NCBI GenBank assembly: GCA_026873275.1
Contig: JANTUC010000019.1
Location: 372,001 to 436,000 of the forward strand
DNA length: 64,000 nt
From: Pseudopithomyces maydicus
Lineage: Eukaryota; Ascomycota; Dothideomycetes; Pleosporales; Didymosphaeriaceae
Direction: 5' to 3'
The notes below the pieces were generated by a model. It made no database searches, was not told the origin of the DNA, and was given only the letters and a program-made list of their open reading frames with translations. Both the position numbers and the translations under genes were made by a program. Positions 11,892 through 23,559 of the stretch are shown here, in pieces; within the stretch, counting starts at the first letter, position 1, and each line of letters opens with the position of its first letter.

Positions 11892-12614
11892 TCAGGCTTC
11901 TGGGACAGGATCCTCTTTCCCTTGGGGGTCATTAGTCGCTCCTTTAACCATCTCATCCCTTCCCACATGCACCATGAAAAACACCCATAGTACCGAGAAC
12001 AAGATAAGCAATGCCTGTATTCCTACCACCAGCGCCTTACCGGTCTTACTCTCTGTATCCGGGTATGCCAACACTTTCACTAAATCATCCACCAGCGCCA
12101 TCCACGCCGCCCTCCACATCGCTCTATCGACTGCACCCATTGCTGCCTTTACTATTCCCAAGCTCGGCGGTATCATCCCCCAAACCAGGCCACTCACACC
12201 AGCGAACAGCGCATGCGTAAAGAACTCGCTCCTCCTCGGTGCCGCACCGTCTGGCAGATCGAGTAGAGCGCTCAATGCAAAGCTGGACAAGAGATCCGCC
12301 CCGTAGTAAAAAAGGTTGATAGGTGTGCCCATTAGTCGTCCATATGCGAATATAGCCGCGGCCTGGTGGAGCTTGGAACGGCGCGTGAAGCGTATGGTCG
12401 GTCGCGACCGGGGCTCATGGACGAGCGAGGCAAGCCAGTGAGTTGGTATAGCGCTAGCGAGGAGCAAGCCCCTATGGGCGAGAGGATTCTTGAGTGCAGA
12501 GTACAGCAAAATACAGGATATGAAAGGTAGATAGAGGTGGACGTAGGCACGCCATGCTGGTGCCAAGGCTTCCGGAGCTCCCGGTAAGGAACTCTGAGAT
12601 ATGGGGCTCGACAT
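11892..12614 (-). CDS. Conserved multi-spanning membrane protein, function unknown (240 aa)
   Basis: Single-exon gene starting at ATG 12612-12614. Hydrophobic segments lie at about residues 25-42, 48-62, 100-120, 130-155, 165-185 and 205-225, so four to six membrane spans. A short polar N-terminus and an acidic, Pro-containing C-terminal tail (PQGKEDPVPEA) frame them. I recognise no transporter or enzyme signature. Its codon use and length are gene-like, and the opposite strand lacks comparable protein features. Confidence 0.7.
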   Translation of the reverse strand: MSSPISQSSLPGAPEALAPAWRAYVHLYLPFISCILLYSALKNPLAHRGLLLASAIPTHWLASLVHEPRSRPTIRFTRRSKLHQAAAIFAYGRLMGTPINLFYYGADLLSSFALSALLDLPDGAAPRRSEFFTHALFAGVSGLVWGMIPPSLGIVKAAMGAVDRAMWRAAWMALVDDLVKVLAYPDTESKTGKALVVGIQALLILFSVLWVFFMVHVGRDEMVKGATNDPQGKEDPVPEA

Positions 12615-13114
12615 GTCATATAATTGTCGTCTCCTGCGTGGTTTGTTGTGTCATGGTCAGTCTCAGGCGCGCCAAAATCCGTCAAGCTTCCATCCGTTAG
12701 CGCATAGTCACGTGGGATGCGAGTGCCCGCGGACCTGGGCCTGAGAGACATGGCGTACTAATGTGGGGTTCGCGTTCACCACCGTGATCCATGGCGGTTC
12801 TCATTACCCGATTAGGTAATTTGACATCTTTCTCTGAACCTTGGGATGCCCACCATTACGCCCTAGGAAAACCAGGCTGTTGCCTGCACTATGATCAACG
12901 ACGAATGCCGGCTGCCCGGTAGGGTAACTCCAAGAGACTGATGATTGGTTTGCTCTCTTTGTCTCTCGTCGAACCACGGTTACGCGTCCCAACAACGCGT
13001 GGCAATGCGCGTGGCATGGCGATTTCCACGTGGCATCACGGTGACTGCAATCGACACTCTTCAAAACTGCCTAATTTGGCAACATTATCCTTTCCTCTCA
13101 ATTTCTTCATATTG
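12615..13114. other. Intergenic stretch
   Basis: Contains the upstream region of the membrane-protein gene and the 3' region of the acetyltransferase. Nothing else seen. Confidence 0.5.
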
Positions 13115-13702
13115 TTATCGTAGGAACTCTGGAAACGAAGGTCCTTTGTATTGCATAGCTGCGGCGCCTTTGCCCTCGCCTTCTCCGGCCGGTCTTGCGC
13201 TCTCCATCACCTCCATCTTCATCAGCTTCTCGTAAAACGGCACCGATCTCTTCCAGTCATATGTGAACAGAAGACTTCTTCTCAGATACGGCATTTCTTC
13301 GATGACTTCTTGGATGCAATTGATGAGCCATGCACCGAGTCCGCGGCCTTGGTGTTCCGGCGAGACATATACGTCTGTGAGGTACAGAAAAGTGGTGAAA
13401 TCAGTTATCCCGCGGCCGAATCCTATAAGCTTGCCGTCTGACTGGTCATCGTCATTGGTGGGGAGTTCGTAGAGCCCAAAACAGAGTGAATTTTCGATTG
13501 TTTCGCGTAGGACGTCTTCTGGTTGTGCAGAGGCCCAATACATTATGTCGGACGCGAAAAACGTATTGAGAACTGGTATTGAAATTCGAGCTGGGTCGGT
13601 TGAGATGAGGTAGTTGTCTTTGGACCAAGTGCGATGAGACAGTTTTTGCTTTAAGGAGACCATGTTGTTAGATTCCTGAACTGAACTGTTTGGGAGTATC
13701 AT
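13115..13702 (-). CDS. GNAT-family N-acetyltransferase
   Basis: 195 residues, single exon, start at 13702 (a second ATG at M14 is possible). The GNAT fold is shown by the strand TTFLYLTDVYVSPEHQGRGLG, of which the last part (QGRGLG, about residues 118-123) is the pyrophosphate-binding loop for acetyl-CoA (motif A, Q/RxxGxG/A). Helix AWLINCIQEVI follows. A later FTYDWKRSVPFYEKLMKM block matches motif B, where a Tyr near the C-terminus usually acts as general acid. The substrate is unknown. Confidence 0.88.
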   Translation of the reverse strand: MILPNSSVQESNNMVSLKQKLSHRTWSKDNYLISTDPARISIPVLNTFFASDIMYWASAQPEDVLRETIENSLCFGLYELPTNDDDQSDGKLIGFGRGITDFTTFLYLTDVYVSPEHQGRGLGAWLINCIQEVIEEMPYLRRSLLFTYDWKRSVPFYEKLMKMEVMESARPAGEGEGKGAAAMQYKGPSFPEFLR

Positions 13703-14426
13703 GATTAGGGATTAGGATGACTATGATCCGAATATAAAAATTGTTTTTTGGAAGGCTGATACACTACCGTGATCAGATGGGCATTCTGCCTATATGATCC
13801 TGGTAGATCTTTACCGATAACGAACCAGATCCGACGGGAAAGGGCTGTTGGCATTGCGCCATCGCCGAGAGTCTTAGGTAAACGCAGAAGATAACAGCTT
13901 CTCTTTGACATCCTCGTATCCATGAAGATCGAAGATGCACGCCACAAGTGGGCAATGCATGAGACTAGGCACAACCCGGGAATACCCGGAACCAACCGTC
14001 GCTCTAAAAAAAATTCCTAAACCAAACGTGAGTCTTGCCTGTGAAATCCATGACTCTTGTGTTCTTGACAGCAATAAATGGAGGGGTCGGAGTCATTTGA
14101 TAGAATCGTAATCAGAAAACAAAGCTATTCCCAGTTGGGAAGGCGCGTCATTAGCGCTGAGCTTTCGCAGTGTTCCAACACGCCCTGTTCCGAGGTGGTG
14201 ACCTCTTCTATCCCATCTATCATCACACGTACATCTCGGCACGTACCATCGACAAAGGGACATTAGTATCTACTACCAAAAGCTACAAAATCCATATGTC
14301 TGCAGGATCACAGTCATAAATTAGCGCAAACCATCGTTCTCCACACTTTCTTTGCCTCGTGTTTGAATCACCCTTCTCCGCCGCCTACACGGCACACGAA
14401 CCAGGTCTTGGCGACCTTCTCACAGC
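13703..14426. other. Divergent intergenic region (GNAT and MFS genes)
   Basis: About 720 bases carrying both promoters. I found no further gene. Confidence 0.5.
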
Positions 14427-15914
14427 ATGCCTGTTCAGTCAGGCGAGACTGAACCTCTACTCAGCCGTAGCCATGCCCATTCCATAAGCCACAAGAGTAC
14501 GTCATGGCTATCGCACATCACAGCTACGATTTGGGGTCCCGCGTCCACCGAATCGACTCTCGTGCGAAAATTGGATCTCACAATTCTTCCATACTTCTCG
14601 CTCATCTGGTTCCTATTCGGTGTCAACCGCGCTAGCTACAGCCATGCTTACATCAGCGGTATGAAGGAGGATCTGGACTTCAAGGGTAATCAATTCAATC
14701 TGATGATCACCATCTACATGGTTTTCTACGCGGTCTTTCAGATACCATCGACATCGCTTCTTACACTAGCTCGACCAAAGCATGTTTTCGTTGCTGCGAA
14801 TGTGGCCTGGAGTGTTCTGACGCTGCTTACATTCCGCATGCAGAACGTGTACCAGCTGTTCGTATTGAGTGGCTTTGAAGGCGCATTTTCAGCTGTTGCT
14901 TATGTTGGCGCACACTTCATATATGGGTCTTGGTACAAGAAGTCAGAGCTGAGTACTCGTGCGGCGATATTCTGTTGCTTTGGCCACCTGGGTAGTATCG
15001 CAGGTGGTTGGATCCAGGCCGGACTACTTTCGGCGTTCGAGGGAAAAGGTGGACTTCCCGCTTGGCGATGGGTGTTTGTTGTTGTGTCGATTATCACGAT
15101 TCCTGTCGCTGCACTGGGATGGCTCGTCATTCCCAATCTCCCCGTTCACAAGAGTGCGTGGTACCTCACAGACGATGAAAAGGACGTCGCCGTCACTCGC
15201 CTCGGGAAAACGAAGAAAGCCAGCTGGGACCTCACAGTCTTCCGGCGCGTGCTGCTCAGCTGGCAGTTTTGGCTTCTACCAATGATTTTCATGCTGTATT
15301 CTCTCTGCATCCAAGCTTGCGGCAACAACGTCATGCCTCTTTGGATGGCATCTCGAGGCTACACCCGGATTCAGCAGAACACGTATCCCACGCTCATCTA
15401 CGTCTGCGCCATCATAGGCACCATCATCTACTCACTTATTTCCGACCACCTCCAGTCCCGCTGGCAGCCTTCTCTCGCCATCGGCTTCACCTTCATCGTC
15501 GGATCCGCGATCCTCGTAGCAAACCCTGTCGCTGACGGCTGGCACTTCTTCGCATTCTATCTACTGGGAACGACATATGCGCCACAGGCGGTATGGTACA
15601 GCTGGATGGCAGATGTAACGGCTCATGACGTGCAGCTAAGAGCCATCACAACGGGCTGGATGAATAGTTTTGACTTTATGTTTGTCACGTGGTGGCCGTT
15701 GGTGTTCTACCCGGTCACAGACGCCCCGCATTATGAGAAAGGATATATTGCCAGCTTATTCACGGGGGCTTTGGTGGTACCGTTTGTAGGGCTGATAGCG
15801 TACCTGGAAAGAAGAGATAGACAGGTTGGGAAGATCGGGATGAGCATTGAAGAGGAAGACATGGGAGAAGAAACTGTGGATGAAGGGTTGGTCAGCGTGC
15901 CCCAGATATCTTAG
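14427..15914 (+). CDS. MFS transporter, anion:cation symporter (Dal5/pantothenate-type)
   Basis: 495 residues, no intron. Twelve membrane segments in two halves, separated by a polar loop around residues 240-270 that contains WYLTDDEKD, a typical loop sequence of the fungal allantoate/vitamin (ACS) family. The first loop has GNQFNLMITIYMVFYAVFQIP, also family-typical. Cytosolic tails are hydrophilic, and the C-terminus is strongly acidic (SIEEEDMGEETVDEG). Likely imports a carboxylate such as pantothenate, nicotinate or an allantoate-like compound at the plasma membrane. The exact substrate cannot be read from sequence. Confidence 0.9.
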   Translation: MPVQSGETEPLLSRSHAHSISHKSTSWLSHITATIWGPASTESTLVRKLDLTILPYFSLIWFLFGVNRASYSHAYISGMKEDLDFKGNQFNLMITIYMVFYAVFQIPSTSLLTLARPKHVFVAANVAWSVLTLLTFRMQNVYQLFVLSGFEGAFSAVAYVGAHFIYGSWYKKSELSTRAAIFCCFGHLGSIAGGWIQAGLLSAFEGKGGLPAWRWVFVVVSIITIPVAALGWLVIPNLPVHKSAWYLTDDEKDVAVTRLGKTKKASWDLTVFRRVLLSWQFWLLPMIFMLYSLCIQACGNNVMPLWMASRGYTRIQQNTYPTLIYVCAIIGTIIYSLISDHLQSRWQPSLAIGFTFIVGSAILVANPVADGWHFFAFYLLGTTYAPQAVWYSWMADVTAHDVQLRAITTGWMNSFDFMFVTWWPLVFYPVTDAPHYEKGYIASLFTGALVVPFVGLIAYLERRDRQVGKIGMSIEEEDMGEETVDEGLVSVPQIS

Positions 15915-17855
15915 CGACCCTGTTTTCGTAGAACCTGACGCTATGGGGCTCAATGCTATATGGGGAAAAAGCAGAATGATCGAGGACAGTAATCTAGATC
16001 GCATCAATTTGCGCATGTTTCCTTATAAGCCGAATGTCTGTTTGGAACACGAGCAACTGGATCTAGAGCGGGGTAAGTCTGCGTTGCTTAACGTGTCACA
16101 CATTTGACGTGTCTACGCGTGACACGAAAAGTCGACAAAGGCCTTGCGTTTGTAAGAAGAAGTGAAGAGTATCCAGCTGAATTTACGCTTTAATTAGAGG
16201 AAGAAAACAGATAATAGATATAGGAAGAATTGTTTGAGATCTTTAGGAAAATTCAAGGCTACATCGAAGCTTGCGACGCTGTGTAAATACTACGGTTTCG
16301 TTAAGCGCTGGTGGGGGTATTACCAGTCTGCGGCACAGCAAGCATAGGATAGAGCATCCGTGCAAACGCAATGACGATGACTATTGGAAGAACCTCGGTT
16401 GTAACTATGGAGAAGGTATTGCAAGAGATCAAAAAATAGATATCAGATTGTGCGGTAGAAAGAAAAGACAGATCGATGCCAACAAGCTGCATCTACTTCG
16501 CGGTGTTGCGCTAGATTCAATCATGCGCACCATCCACGTAATATCGGTGATCACGGACATGTATTTAAATTCCTCATTGCTAGTTGCGAAAACGAGCGAG
16601 AGATTTGGATAGAGGAATATAATTAAGGTGATGGTCAGGATGAAGGGGCGGAACCGGCGCAATCACGAACTTGAAGGGGCGATGTCATTTCCCGATACGA
16701 ATCGCTATCAATAATCATTCATATCGCCAATAGATTTTCTCTACTCGACCCCCAGTTCAGTGATACTATTATGATGTATTAAGTAGCACACGACTATTGA
16801 GCACACAATCCGACGTCGTGACCGCCGGAGATTGCAATACCCCAGTATCCTTGCTAGGCCTCCGACCTTGAACTCAGGCCTTCGTAAAAACTCATATTTT
16901 ATCAAACGCATGCTGCGTTGCCTAAAAGCTGCGCTGGGTCGCCTGGAGAGATTCTTACACCACAGCCGCCAATACCCCCAAACGCGTGATGAGCACTCAG
17001 CCACAGCTTATATCGCCCCCAACCCTGCTCTTCCCTTGAAGTTTTGACTCCCCAACTGACCTTATCTTCGGCCAATGCGCTCGGCCCCGAGGATGAGTTT
17101 CTAGGCAGGAATGAACTCGTTGTGTTGTACGAAGGTCGGGCAACACTGTCGCAGGTGATCGTTAAGAGTCTGGGATGCAGAAGGCTGTGTATGAGGATAA
17201 CGTTACACCTAAGCAGCTGTCTTACTTCACGAAGGATTCGTGTGGCTAATCGCACGATAAAAATGTCAGTAACACACATGATCATGTTTGTGTGAACCAT
17301 TTACTGGAGATAGAAGATGGGTAGGGGACGGAGTGATGGCCCCAAACCCAGTACACAGATCAGCGGCGTAGCAAACATTGTGCGAATGCGACCTCTGGAC
17401 TCAAACTTGGGCGTGAATACCCAAGCTGTGCCCCATTCTTCGCCTTGTTCGTACTGCCTCTTCTAGTGCGCCTTGTCCAGGCGTACAGAATTGTATATAT
17501 AGCTATGTCAGTGTTCTTTAAAAAAGCCTTCTAACATTCCTACTGCAAGCGATTCTGTCTATATTGATTGACTACTCTATATTGATATCAGTTAAGTAAT
17601 ATAGTGATACACCAGCTGTGGTGCTTTTCTACAGAAATTAGATCAAGGTATGAGCATACTATCTAGGTTGTTTGTCGAGCAGGTATCACCACATTTGCTG
17701 CCTCTCATCTTCCTGGATTTCAGTTCTGAAGTCATCCTATGATATCTGTCTAATACTCACCAGTTCCGAGGTCCAACTAGCTGCTATTGATCATCATCAC
17801 TGTCAAATCACGACACTGCTCCTTTCGGCCCTACTTCTATTGCCAAATCTTCAAT
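15915..17855. other. Gene-poor stretch of 1.9 kb
   Basis: No gene that I can support. On the minus strand 16300-16662 holds two overlapping hydrophobic frames starting MRRFRPFILTITLIIFL. They might be a degraded small membrane or secreted protein, but no splice sites join them. The right 300 bases carry the promoter and leader of the EthD gene. Confidence 0.45.
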
Positions 17856-18667
17856 ATGCATCTCCTCTCCGGCTTTATCACTCTGACTTTTGGTACTCTG
17901 GCCATCTCATCTCCCCCACCTTATGGATCTGGTATCACCGCCTCTCCAACCACCACACCTTCACCCACCAGTACCAGCCCTTCAAACACATCATGCATAC
18001 GTGCGACGCCCGATCTCACCAACTGCTTGGTAGGCGAGTGCCCACACAAATATACATTCAACGAATTTGATCCAGTGGATCAAACCTCTAGCGACATCGC
18101 TCTCCACAGCAATCAACAACAATATTTCCGCTTCATGGTTTTGTTCCAAATCAATAAGGCGTTGTGCGAGGAGCAAGCTCACGAGCACTGGAAGACGGTG
18201 CATGCGGATCTTACTCTCGCCTCGAAGGATACTGGCGTAGATATCCTGCGCTACACCCAGTTTCATGCTGATACTGCACATCGCAATGCCGTGCAGTCTT
18301 TTGTCGACAAGACTGGTATGGTGAGTAGTCACTACATCAAAGCATGATGCAAATAGCTGACACGGGTGAAGGCATTTGCGCCGTATGACGGAATCGCGGA
18401 ATTCCATGCCAAAGATGCAGCATCGATCTTAAAGTTCATGAACTATGCGTTCGGAAATTCAACTGTGGTGAAGGACCAAGGGTACTTTGTCAACACAGAT
18501 GTGCAGTTGCATATTATGGCTGGTAAGCGCTCTTTGGTTCCCATTGAACACCTCAGGATATTGTGTGGCTGATCACTGTAGGCTACGATACGCTCATCTA
18601 TGGAGCTGGGGTTACAACGTCAGGTGGAACAAATGGGATAATGCCCGGTGACCCGAGGTTTAGCTGA
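17856..18667 (+). CDS. Secreted EthD-domain protein
   Basis: Exons 17856-18320, 18357-18522 and 18582-18667 give 238 residues. The first intron is only 36 nt, which is short but in phase. Residues 1-19 form a signal peptide, then a Ser/Thr/Pro-rich linker (about 20-50). The rest is a dimeric alpha-beta barrel of the EthD type: EEQAHEHWKTVHADL with the usual His, a central AFAPYDGIAEFHAKDAASI block, and a C-terminal NTDVQLHIMAGYDTLIYG. EthD proteins are normally cytosolic and accompany aromatic or polyketide oxidation. Export behind a mucin-like linker is unusual. No linked biosynthetic gene is present, so the substrate is open. Confidence 0.8.
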
Positions 18668-19507
18668 AGCCTGTTCGGCCAATCCTCCATTACATACCTT
18701 CTTTCGGAGCCACAGCGATGAATTGATCGTAAGTAGCTCAACATGTATTTCTATATAATTCATAGTAGCATGAATGAAGTAACAATTGTTGGGATAGCCT
18801 GCATGCACGTGTGCGTTGCGCATCTGTCTTGCGTCACAACAACAGCAACGTAGCGGTGGCAAGAGAATAGCGCACGGCGCACTCTTACCCTGATCACCAT
18901 GCGAAGAGCGATGACACTGTAGCGACCGAGTTTGGAAAAATATTCTACTGAATAAGGCGGCCCTATTATCGTGAACTTATAATAGAATCACTCGGGTTAT
19001 GCGGCTGAGCTACGCTACACACCGCACTAGACCCACTCTCGTAAACCTTCCCCACAAAAAGGATGTCTTTGCTCCCGCTAAGATGTCATCTCCCGACAAC
19101 TCATTTCGGAACGAAATTGACGATGGCGAACCCTTTGATGCCCCTATCGATAAAGGATCGGGCCTCCGATGGTATTCCTACTAATTGTTCACTTTTAGAA
19201 CTGTAGAGGTGATGTCAGACGGATGGAAGGTTCTTGTCAGACCAGACCTTCTCCCAGGGAAAATACTCACGGCAGCTTAGGCATGCTGAAGCTAACGAGT
19301 GATCTGCATACTGAGGGTACATCGCGCCGGCAACGGTGGAACCGTAGTCACGCCGCTCCCTGCGTTCAGCGCACAGCTACTCGGCAGGCCTCTCCCTGAT
19401 GCTTTGCCTCATTACCACCCGCCTGCTCCCGACTCGTATATTATGCAGTAGTTGCCCACATCCACTGTGTTCGTTCGTCCTCGACCGTATCCATTCACTT
19501 GCACACG
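18668..19507. other. Intergenic stretch
   Basis: About 840 bases with no supported gene; the right part is the promoter of the flavo-oxidase. A GTATATTATG sequence about 65-75 bases upstream of its ATG could be the TATA element. Confidence 0.5.
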
Positions 19508-21316
19508 ATGAAGTCGCTTTCTTTCCTGGCCATTGGCCTTTTCTCCGGAGCCCTAGCCGCTACTGTTTCACAAGACGCCACATGCGGAGGAACCAACAAA
19601 TACACCTGTCTTGGCAGTGAATTCGGCAATTGCTGCAGCAGTGCTGGATGGTGTGGCTCTACGACTGCGTACTGTGGAACCGGATGTCAGTCTGGCTTTG
19701 GAAACTGTGGAAGCAACAATGCCGCATCGAGCACTGTCGCGACCAGTACAAAGGCCTCCCCAACTAAATCATCTAGCCCAGCACCGACCACGTCGGGCTC
19801 TGCTACGCAGTGTCTGAGCGACAAAAAGGTCCCATACAAGGTCTCGGCCGATGCCGCGTATGCACAGCTTGCAGAGCCGTACAACTTGCGTCTGCCATAT
19901 AAGCCTGCTGTTATTGTTCTGCCGACAACAAATCAACACGTCCAGGATGCTGTGGTCTGTGGTGGAAAGGCTGGATTGAAGATCCAAGCCAAATCCGGTG
20001 GCCATTCTTATGCAAGCTTTAGCTCGGGTGGTAAGGATGGATCTATGGGTGAGTTCATACCAGCATATCGGATTCTGAGAACGTCGGCTAAATGTTCTAG
20101 TCATTGATTTGGAGCCTTTCCAAACCGTCGCATTGAATAAGACATCTGGCATTGTCCAGGTCGGTGGAGGTGTACGTCTGGGTAACCTGGCCGATGGCAT
20201 CTACACTCAGGGCAAGCGAGCTCTTTCTCACGGAACTTGTAAGCACCATCCGCGAAGCATTCTTTATCCAGCACACTAACAATTTTACCAGGCCCTGGTG
20301 TCGGTGTCGGCGGACACGCTACTCACGGTGGATACTCCCACACATCTCGTTCTTGGGGTCTAGCTATGGATGCTATCACTGCCGCTGATGTTGTCCTTGC
20401 CAACGGTACCCTCGTCAAGGCGAGCTCCTCGCAAAATTCTGAGATCTACTGGGGTATCCGCGGTGCTGCCGAGTCGCTGGGCGTAATCACGACTTTCTAC
20501 ATGCAAACGCGTGCTGCACCCGAAAGCGTCACCTACTTCGCAATCCCGTGGACTGGCATCTTCAACGACAAGGCTACTTTCACAAACAGCTTCCTTCGTC
20601 TGCAAGAAATCGCACGCAACTCATCCATCATCGACGACCGCATTTCGTTCGGCATCTACCTGGACAACTACGGCACTTTCTCACTCTCCGGTGCCTTCTT
20701 TGGTTCCGTTTCTGAGTTCAACTCTAAGATCAAGGGAGAGTTTCTCCGTAACATGCCCAAGGCTGGCGAAGTAACCGTGAAGCCTTACTCTTGGTACGAC
20801 TACCTTGTTCTCGTCTCCGGAAAAGATTCCATCAAGGAACCTCTCACCGGCTACAACGAGCATGACACCTTCTTCGCGAAGTCCCTCACCGTTCCCGAAA
20901 AGGACGGCATGTCCTCCGCCGCTCTCGACGCCTTCTACACCTACTCACAGACCGCCTCCTCTAAGTCCGTCGAATTCTACTCCATCATCAACTTGTATGG
21001 TGGCCCTGGGTCGACCATCAACAAGAAGGATACGAACTTTGCAGCGTACGCTGATCGCGATAGTTTGTGGGTGTTCCAGAACTATGGACAGGGTGCGAAC
21101 ACTGTCTCGTTCATGAACGGCCTACAGGACGCCGTGATCAAGGCGCAATCGCAAACGCAGTTTGGCGCATACTTGAACTATGTGGATCCGAGCTACGATG
21201 CGGCTACGGCGCATAAGCTGTACTATGGAGATGCGCTCTATGCGAGGTTGTTGGCTTTGAAGAAGGCGGTGGATCCCAATAACGTCTTCTGGAACCCCCA
21301 GAGCATTGGGGCATGA
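19508..21316 (+). CDS. Secreted CBM18-AA7 FAD oligosaccharide oxidase
   Basis: Berberine-bridge-type flavoenzyme that oxidises the reducing end of oligosaccharides to the lactone and makes H2O2 (AA7, gluco/chito-oligosaccharide oxidase group). Exons 19508-20048, 20101-20238 and 20292-21316 give 567 residues. Signal peptide 1-18 is followed by a cysteine-rich chitin-binding CBM18 (about 24-70, with CCSSAGWCGSTTAYCG), a Ser/Thr/Pro linker, then the FAD domain. Both covalent FAD anchors are present: His166 in SGGHSYASF and Cys227 in CPGVGVGGHATHGG. A C-terminal BBE segment ends in NNVFWNPQSIG. The chitin module suggests action on chitin oligomers or anchoring to fungal wall. Intact and probably active. 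Confidence 0.93.
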
Positions 21317-22106
21317 GCCAGTCGCTAATATTAAAAGTTATAGATATAGATAGTAATGTATTCAAATGATAGATTTCGCAATAACACAGCGTTTCGCGCA
21401 ATCGACAAGATTGGGTAATTATCAGAGTAGTGACATTCCGGTGTTGTGTCCACCGCAGATACCCTGCAAAATTTCTAACATGGCGTGGCTCCGGCCGATT
21501 ATGTCGTTTCTTCTTTGACTCTTTAAGACATTATAAAGTGTCTGGTATCTTGTTGAAACCAAATACAGGCAAGGTTCACAGTCTTGTTTCATTAAAGTAA
21601 TTTCCACCCTACTAAGACATCGTTTTGGCTACTTCAACTGCTTAAGCAGTCACATAAGATCAGCGGAAATCCCCATGGTCCGAAGCACTCGTGCTTATTC
21701 CACACACAGTGCGATGTACTTCCGGTGTCTTTTCTCAATTCACTGTCTGGGCAGATAAAGTACCTTAACATCTATGTGGTAATATACACTACATTATATC
21801 ATGACTATACACGACCTTCTCTGGCCAATAGAAATTTGCCGACAGGACATCAAGCGTAAGGGGCCTCTCACAAGTCATTTCGTGAAAAGAAAGACTTTGT
21901 TACTCCACAAAACCTACGTACACAACGCAGTATCTGACTCTGTATCGAACATTGTAAAAAGCGACCCCAGATGCTAGTATATATATTTTCCTAATTGCTC
22001 AGGGAATTACTCAAAACTAAACTTCCTCTTCCAATCAACTTGGAAAGCCCCTTCTCACTTCGGTAAAGAATTTTTCCCAGAGAGCAATTTCCCACTCTAG
22101 TCGAAA
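21317..22106. other. Intergenic stretch
   Basis: AT-rich 3' region of the oxidase and upstream region of the next gene; nothing else recognised. Confidence 0.5.
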
Positions 22107-22541
22107 ATGTCTTCACCCACGACAAAGAACGCGCCGAAGCCGACCAAGCAAGAGATTGTGCCTGCGACTCCAAAGGAACAGAGGGGAAAGCCCACCAGGA
22201 AGCCTCTTGCTTCTAAAAGCGACCCTTCTGGTCCTTCCGGAGTTCTCAAGCGCAGTCGCTCAATCAACCGAAACCAGCGCAGGTCAGATCCAGACGGCGC
22301 AATATATCAGATCATAAAAGGTCGTAAAGTCGTTCGCGTTTCCTGGAACGAAGAACAACAGCGACAACTGCTTCGCTGGTACTTTGACGGCCTGAGCGAT
22401 ATACAGATTGCGAAGCGTTTTGGCGACTGCTTAGAGCGGACTGTGACGAATGAGCGAGTAATGCTCATGGGGTCACGTTCAGAGCCCCATCCCATATATG
22501 TGGAGATGATGGAGGCCACGAAGACCCAAGGCAAGAAATAG
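22107..22541 (+). CDS. Small basic protein with a helix-turn-helix-like core (144 aa)
   Basis: Single exon. The first 65 residues are Lys/Pro/Ser-rich and disordered with several basic clusters (KRSRSINRNQRR) that could be nuclear localisation signals. Residues about 78-117 read VSWNEEQQRQLLRWYFDGLS followed by DIQIAKRFG, like the first two helices of a Myb/SANT or other HTH domain. I therefore infer a nuclear DNA-binding or chromatin-associated role, with modest confidence. No signal peptide or membrane segment. Confidence 0.6.
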   Translation: MSSPTTKNAPKPTKQEIVPATPKEQRGKPTRKPLASKSDPSGPSGVLKRSRSINRNQRRSDPDGAIYQIIKGRKVVRVSWNEEQQRQLLRWYFDGLSDIQIAKRFGDCLERTVTNERVMLMGSRSEPHPIYVEMMEATKTQGKK

Positions 22542-22914
22542 AAGCCTATGGAGGGGGCCGATTGAGCGGATTACGGGAATGAGCTCTGTGCACAGTTGTC
22601 TAGTAAAAAATGGGAATATTCAGAAAAAAAAATAAAACATTCAAAACAAAAAATCATCCATTTTAAGAAAAGAGTAATGTGAAGAATAAGTAGTACGACG
22701 TGTTGGCGACATTTATCATTTAATAGAGAATTGCAGTTCGTCGGAACTAATTCCCTGTTAGGAACTCAATAATAATTCTGCAGCATAGAAATATAGAACG
22801 ACCATTGAAATCTGAGAAATGGAGTCTATTTTCAAACATAACACATATTTGCAATCTACATCTAAATCACCGAGTGAGTCATGCGATTTCTCTTATCTTG
22901 TATTATACCTCTTG
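22542..22914. other. AT-rich convergent intergenic region
   Basis: 3' regions of the HTH-like gene (+) and BTB paralogue 1 (-). Contains A-rich tracts at 22625-22670; nothing else seen. Confidence 0.5.
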
Positions 22915-23559
22915 TCAGCTATGACCTATATGTTCACTGCTTTTACTCTCGATACTCTTGAACAGGTATTTGCATATCTCTTTCCGGTTCCACGCCATGT
23001 CGTCAAACGAAACGGGCCTAGTCCGCGCCTTATATGTGTGCTCCAAATCCGACAAGAACTCAGGATGGCACTGAGTATGGAAATCCTCATCAACAAACTT
23101 TGGATATTTGCACACGATCCAATTGTTTACCGCGAGCTTCCTGAGAGGCGACCCTTGCGGTAAATAATTGTACACGAACATGACGCAGTCCAAGCTAGGG
23201 AGAATAGTTCCCAAGTCTCTAATTTGTAGGGTAATCATGTAATCTTGGAATCTCCTGTCCTGGATCTATATCACGATTAGCCATAGAACAAATTTTGACA
23301 AATGGGAGCCTACCTTCTCCCCAAGCGCGTAGGCACGAGCTGTTTCATCCCAATCTTGAAGCGTGGAAGTAGTTTTTTCGATCTGGTCGCTGTGAAGCCA
23401 TGCAAGATAGCTTTCGAAACTGGCGGGATCATGATTCGACAGATCAATAAATTCGGAACTCTCCTCTTGAAGCAGTACAGATGATCCCTTCTCTAAGATG
23501 GCTAGAGGAACTTCGAAAGTTTTCGAATCGGAGCCGTTGCCCAGCTTCAGCTTGACCAT
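22915..23559 (-). CDS. BTB/POZ-domain protein, paralogue 1
   Basis: Exons 23559-23314 and 23259-22915 with a 54-nt intron (GTAGGC...CCAG) give 196 residues. It starts at MVKLKLGNG; no upstream exon is visible, so the N-terminal PAKRQR-type leader of paralogues 2 and 3 is missing here. The BTB core shows FEVPLAILEKGSSVLL, then FESYLAWLHSDQI, then ARAYALGEK|DRRFQDYMI, matching the paralogues block by block. A few residues after KGSS (the KARL..EW segment of the others) are absent. Fungal BTB proteins of this size are usually substrate adaptors for Cullin-3 ligases or simple dimerisation proteins. The intron position after GEK equals that of paralogue 3. Confidence 0.72.

Noticed and set aside
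16300..16662. Hydrophobic minus-strand frames resembling a small membrane protein
   Set aside because: Two overlapping frames with no credible splice sites between them and no family features.
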